This document shows positions 49,805 through 53,413 of a stretch of 53,413 nt of DNA, piece after piece. Within the stretch, counting starts at the first letter, position 1, and every line of letters starts with the position of its first letter. This stretch comes from an uncultured Bacteroidales bacterium (lineage in GTDB: Bacteria; Bacteroidota; Bacteroidia; Bacteroidales; JAUNSR01): positions 1-53,413 of the forward strand of contig CAMTON010000015.1 of assembly GCA_947074105.1 (NCBI GenBank), written 5' to 3'. The position numbers and the translations under genes are program-made. The notes beneath the pieces are model-generated. The model did no database searches, had not been told where the DNA came from, and saw only the letters and a list, made by a program, of their open reading frames with translations.

Positions 49805-52036
49805 TTAATGAGATTTATGTCCCGGAATATTCCATCTGATTCCAGCATATAAAGAACGTCCATGGACAGGCCCCCAGATCATTGTCGCGTCAAAACTATT
49901 GCCGAAAGGATTTGCAGCATCAATAATAGGATTAGACTGAGTGAAATTGAAAAGATTCTCAGCCCCTATATAGAAAGAACAGTTTTTGAAAAACTTTGAA
50001 ATCTGAAGATGAGTCACAGTGTAAGGTTTGAATCTTTCATTCCAAAGAGGATTTGCAGAATCAGGTGAAGGCATACGTCCTCCCCCGTTCAGCTGAAGAG
50101 TATAATCGAACTGCCATCTTTTTTCATAATTAGGAGTCTGATAAGAAGCTGTTAAAAGCCCTTTATGGCGACTCTGTAAAGCTTTTTCTTTCAGAATACC
50201 ATTGTATGTTACCTTAGCGTCATTGAAACGATAAGCTGCTCTTACCTCAAAACCTCTGAATAGAGGGAAGCCTGCTTCAACCTGAACGCTGTTGGCGTAA
50301 GATTTTCCATCAAGATTATAGAAATAAATGCCGTTAGGATCTGTTTCCATATCCATTACAACCTGTTTATTGAATTCGGTGCGGTAATAATCGGCAGTAA
50401 GAGAGATTTCTTTATCTCCGACAGGAATATGAGCCGATGCGCTGAAGCCCCAGTTTAAAGCATCCTCCATGTCAAGATTTTCTGCAATATAAAGGTTCTT
50501 TACTCTTGAAGAGGCAAGATAGTTATTATTCTCAGCAAGGACATTTACCGAGCGATAACCTTTGCCTACAGAACCTCTTAGCTGAAGCCATTCGAAAGGA
50601 TCGTATTTAGCATGAAAACGTGGAGTTACAAAATATCCGTACTGGTTGTGGTGATCGCCTCTTAAGCCGGCAAGAAGAGTAATGTTATGTGTTGGTTTAT
50701 ATGTATACTGAACATATGCACCAGGCACATATTCTTCTCTTTTCGGATTATATAGAGGTTTTTCTCCCGGAATAAGCATTGTCTGATCAATGAAGTCTCC
50801 GACAAAACTTAAACCTGTGCTAAGCTGATGTTTCTCTCTGATATCTGTTTCGAAAAGAAGGCTTCCATACAGGTTGTTCTGCGTAAGATCGTAAGTATTA
50901 TATCCGTAATTACTTTTAAGATTATGACGTGATGCAGAAAGGATAAGGGCGATACTTGTATTATTATGATGATTCAGAACAATACCGTTTTTCATAAAAG
51001 CTTCATATCTTTCGGTATTAAGCGCAACTTCATAAAGATCCTGTTCCGGATGAATATGTGGAGTCTGTCCTGACTCACGGTTTTCTTTTATGAATTTAAA
51101 TCCAAGTTCAGAATGCCAAGCTCCCTTATTGATTGTCCAGCGATTCATTGCATTGATCTGTTCAAGGCGCGGACGGTCAAGAAATCCGTCATCATTGGCA
51201 TCATGATTCTTCTTGTCATTCGAATAATGCATAAATAAGCCGGTTGAAACATGTTTGCCAAGACTTACGTTAGCATCAACATTACCTTCCATACGTCCAT
51301 TGTCGGAACCGAACAGGTTTACTGTAAGAGGATCGGAATTGTTGGGCTTTTTATATTCCACATTGATTTGTCCTGTTACGGCCTCATATCCGTTTTTCAC
51401 AGAAGCTGCACCTTTTGATATCTGTATACTTTCCATCCATGGTCCCGGGATATAATCAAGACCATAAAGAGATGCTACGCCACGAAAATTCGGATTGTTC
51501 TCCGTCATCATCTGAACATAAACATTCGAAAGTCCAAGAAGACGTATCTGTTTAGCACCTGTTGCCGCATCGCTGTAAGATACATCTACGCTGGCATTAG
51601 TCTCAAATGCTTCTGAAAGATTACAGCATGCCGCACGGTGAAACTCGGCTACACCGAGTTTCTGAGTCTGAAGAGGTTCAAGGCGGCTGTTCATCGTTCC
51701 CATTCCCTGACCTTTGACAACAACCTCTTTAAGAGTCGTATTTGAATATAGTTTGATAAAAACTTCCTGACAGCAACTCATCACTTCAACAGTATCCGAT
51801 TGTAACCCGATATAGCTTCCGACAAGCATGTCATTATCATCGTCAAGAATATTATCTATTTCAAAACGTCCTTCATTATCGGTAGAAGCACCTATCGTCG
51901 TGTTAAGCCATACGACATTCGCTCCGATCAGCGGCTGATCGTTTTCATCGACAACAATTCCTTTAATAAACTTATTATGAGCAAAAGAGAAAGATACATT
52001 CAGCAGAAGAATGCATATGATATATAAATGTTTCAT
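49805..52036 (-). CDS. TonB-dependent outer-membrane receptor (743 aa), possibly metal-related
   Basis: Signal peptide (MKHLYIICILLLNVSFSFAH), carboxypeptidase-regulatory-like domain at about 22-105 (IKGIVVDENDQPLIGANVVW), plug domain at about 125-245 (VYVQMMTENNPNFRGVASLY; QISKGAASVKNGYEAVTGQI) and a barrel to the C-terminus. It has paired Cys at about 87-88 and 137-138, and the extracellular-type segments are His/Asn-rich (HHNNTSIALILS), which could bind metal. The gene for a Cys-rich membrane protein lies upstream with 171 bp between. The ligand is not known. Confidence 0.88.
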   Translation of the reverse strand: MKHLYIICILLLNVSFSFAHNKFIKGIVVDENDQPLIGANVVWLNTTIGASTDNEGRFEIDNILDDDNDMLVGSYIGLQSDTVEVMSCCQEVFIKLYSNTTLKEVVVKGQGMGTMNSRLEPLQTQKLGVAEFHRAACCNLSEAFETNASVDVSYSDAATGAKQIRLLGLSNVYVQMMTENNPNFRGVASLYGLDYIPGPWMESIQISKGAASVKNGYEAVTGQINVEYKKPNNSDPLTVNLFGSDNGRMEGNVDANVSLGKHVSTGLFMHYSNDKKNHDANDDGFLDRPRLEQINAMNRWTINKGAWHSELGFKFIKENRESGQTPHIHPEQDLYEVALNTERYEAFMKNGIVLNHHNNTSIALILSASRHNLKSNYGYNTYDLTQNNLYGSLLFETDIREKHQLSTGLSFVGDFIDQTMLIPGEKPLYNPKREEYVPGAYVQYTYKPTHNITLLAGLRGDHHNQYGYFVTPRFHAKYDPFEWLQLRGSVGKGYRSVNVLAENNNYLASSRVKNLYIAENLDMEDALNWGFSASAHIPVGDKEISLTADYYRTEFNKQVVMDMETDPNGIYFYNLDGKSYANSVQVEAGFPLFRGFEVRAAYRFNDAKVTYNGILKEKALQSRHKGLLTASYQTPNYEKRWQFDYTLQLNGGGRMPSPDSANPLWNERFKPYTVTHLQISKFFKNCSFYIGAENLFNFTQSNPIIDAANPFGNSFDATMIWGPVHGRSLYAGIRWNIPGHKSH

Positions 52037-52207
52037 TGTGTTCTGTTTTTAATAATTGAAATAAATAGAAATAGTAATTGGAAGTCTTGCCTGTAATATT
52101 TGAGATTTCCGCGAATAGAAAATACATAAACGTAATCCGCAATCTTTGATCATAAGATCAGAAAATGCGAAATCGGGAAATCAAAGCAAAACAGCCTTAT
52201 TTCTTAT

Positions 52208-52636
52208 TTAAATTATTAAAACAGAATGAAGTGTCAGGATATTCCGCCCCTGTTGCGTGACATCTGCAGGAGGAATATTATAGTCGGAAATTTTTTGCTG
52301 AAATTCCAAAAGATCAAATATCACGCAGCATATTAATGTGTAATCGATATAAAATCTTTCTTCAGTGAGAATTTTTTCAGCCCTGTAGTCTTTTGAAATT
52401 TCATCAATCATACCTATGCAGCAGATACAGTGTTCTTCATTATCGTCGGAGGTATCGTCGCTATCAGAGACTGATGTATGGCAGCATTTAGGCGTTTCTT
52501 TTAAAGATACTACGTTTTCTGTCATGTTGTTTGTGCATATGTCACAAAGTAGATGAGAAACAAGCGCAAGAACAGATGTCATAAGAATTACGACAGCCAT
52601 TAACGAAATTGATATGTTTCTTAATTTACCAGACAT
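52208..52636 (-). CDS. Cys-rich small membrane-anchored protein
   Basis: A 142-residue protein I cannot assign to a family with certainty. One N-terminal membrane helix or signal anchor (ISISLMAVVILMTSVLALVS), then Cys clusters CDIC at 31-34, KCCH at 50-53 and HCICC at 69-73, separated by an acidic Ser/Asp stretch, later ICC at 102-104. The Cys/His pairs suggest metal or redox binding outside the cytoplasm. It precedes the TonB receptor on the same strand, and a long inverted repeat covers its promoter. A metal-handling role is a guess from composition and context. Confidence 0.7.
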   Translation of the reverse strand: MSGKLRNISISLMAVVILMTSVLALVSHLLCDICTNNMTENVVSLKETPKCCHTSVSDSDDTSDDNEEHCICCIGMIDEISKDYRAEKILTEERFYIDYTLICCVIFDLLEFQQKISDYNIPPADVTQQGRNILTLHSVLII

Positions 52637-52640
52637 AAAA

Positions 52641-52671
52641 AACGTGTTATTTATTACAAAAATAACACGTT
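52641..52671. promoter_or_regulatory. 12-bp perfect inverted repeat over the Cys-rich gene promoter
   Basis: AACGTGTTATTT at 52641-52652 and exact complement at 52660-52671, 7-nt spacer. It covers the minus-strand -7 element and ends 4 bp before the ATG. This is typical operator placement. Confidence 0.8.
52657..52664 (-). promoter_or_regulatory. -7 promoter element for the Cys-rich gene (TAttTTTG on minus)
   Basis: Exact TAnnTTTG match on the minus strand, inside the inverted repeat; a TTG-containing -33-like stretch (TTGATTG) lies about 20 bp upstream. The predicted leader is about 13 nt. Confidence 0.65.
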
Positions 52672-52742
52672 ATTCAATCAATAGGATGTTTTGTAAGTCT
52701 AAATATATGTTATATAGTCTTAAAAATAAGCTTTAAAACATG

Positions 52743-53096
52743 TTATTTGAGTTTTTCTGTCCATTCAGGTTCTTTAAAACCTACAAGAATCATATCGTCA
52801 TTTACAAATACCGGACGCTTTACAAGTTTACCTTCAGAGGCAAGAAGTTCGATTAATTCCTCTTCTGATGCCGTCTTTACAATTTCTTTAAGGTTTCTTT
52901 CTTTATAAATCTGCCCGCTTGTATTGAAAAACTTCTGAACCGGCAATCCGCTCATTCTTATCCATGAAGCTAATTCCTCTTTTGAAGGTTTTTCAGTAAC
53001 AATGTCACGCGGAATAAAATCAATATTGTTTTCCTGAAGCCATTTTATCGCTTTACGGCATGTACCGCATTTAGGGTAGTGGAGTAGTTGGGTCAT
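52743..53096 (-). CDS. ArsC/Spx-family (YffB-like) protein
   Basis: A 117-residue thioredoxin-fold protein of the arsenate reductase/Spx group, beginning MTQLLHYPKCGTCRKAIKWL with redox Cys10 and Cys13 (CGTC). Further family parts are IPRDIVTEKPSKEEL, KFFNTSGQIYKE and LVKRPVFVNDDMILVGF. It may be an arsenate or other thiol reductase, or an Spx-type regulator; sequence alone does not decide. ATG at 53096 is chosen, since the 13 extra residues upstream do not belong to the fold. The next gene on the strand is the Cys-rich one, with its own promoter. Confidence 0.88.
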   Translation of the reverse strand: MTQLLHYPKCGTCRKAIKWLQENNIDFIPRDIVTEKPSKEELASWIRMSGLPVQKFFNTSGQIYKERNLKEIVKTASEEELIELLASEGKLVKRPVFVNDDMILVGFKEPEWTEKLK

Positions 53097-53261
53097 ATTA
53101 ACTGATATAAAATTTATGAAAACAATTATATTCAATATTTCAGTAAATATATTACATTGACTGAAAAATTAGTAATTGTTATACAGAAATATATATAATA
53201 TAACACTCTATTTCTCATTTCGCGCAAGTGAGCGCTTATCATATCGAAAGTGAACAATGAC

Positions 53262-53304
53262 AAAAAGAGCATTGCGAAATAAAATATACGCAATGCTCTT
53301 TTTT
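53262..53304. terminator. bidirectional terminator near the right edge
   Basis: Perfect 15-bp stem (AAAAAGAGCATTGCG at 53262-53276, complement at 53289-53303). On the minus strand it would terminate the partial gene at 53359-53413. Confidence 0.85.
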
Positions 53305-53358
53305 CTGTTATCCTAAAGTTGTCTTTTGAATATTATTTCTGATAGAAGAAACGATATC

Positions 53359-53413
53359 TTAATCTTTCTGTAATGATTTGATATCTTTCTGAATTTCCTT
53401 GATTGTCTTGTTA
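53359..53413 (-). CDS. C-terminal end of an unidentified protein
   Basis: Frame open from the right edge, stop at 53359-53361; the 17 visible residues (NKTIKEIQKDIKSLQKD) look like the end of a coiled coil. The terminator 55 bp later supports a real gene end. Too short to name. Confidence 0.4.
   Translation of the reverse strand, partial: NKTIKEIQKDIKSLQKD

Overview
The window reads as low-G+C chromosomal DNA of a Bacteroidota member, most likely order Bacteroidales. The evidence is TonB-dependent receptors with N-terminal carboxypeptidase-regulatory-like domains, an LpxC-FabZ fusion, a MenF-MenD-MenB-MenC menaquinone cluster, a surface protein with a C-terminal tail resembling type IX secretion or sorting domains, LytS/LytTR regulation, and promoters of the Bacteroidetes type (TAnnTTTG at -7). 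The genus cannot be fixed from this sequence. No tRNA, rRNA, insertion sequence, prophage or CRISPR array was found.

Layout, left part (1-9 kb): the tail of an RND efflux pump with a small PII-like protein; an HPt protein and a soluble hybrid histidine kinase with two receiver domains, both reminiscent of Clostridia-type proteins; a DUF4250-like small protein; and a minus-strand pair of TonB receptor and beta-helix lipoprotein. Middle (9-30 kb): a nucleoside phosphorylase; a ClC-type transporter whose internal proton-glutamate position is Asn; a long AT-rich region leading to a 1072-residue secreted multidomain protein; a TPR/PD40-NfeD-FloA cluster; a lipoprotein; YjbQ; an exonuclease overlapping a long RluA-type pseudouridine synthase; a four-gene TolC-MacA-MacB-type efflux operon; and a LytS/LytTR two-component pair.

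Right part (30-53 kb): aspartase; menF, menD, menB and menC (no menE follows); fucO; an 0.88-kb structured intergenic region; a sigma-region-4-like protein; a 7TM-AraC regulator; RlmD (minus); pyruvate phosphate dikinase; lpxC-fabZ and lpxA; a pRiA4b ORF-3-like protein; then a minus-strand group consisting of an ArsC/Spx-like protein, a Cys-rich membrane-anchored protein and a TonB receptor.

The most unusual signal outside genes is a 22-bp palindromic unit, tandemly repeated three times plus a degraded fourth, at two intergenic loci 34 kb apart (about 4.27 and 38.47 kb). Two long perfect inverted repeats overlap predicted -7 elements (before menF and before the Cys-rich/TonB group) and look like operators. 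Several annotated starts were moved downstream because the longer reading frames begin at TTG or GTG codons lying in a promoter, at a predicted transcription start or in a terminator. All functional names come from reading motifs; no database search was run.
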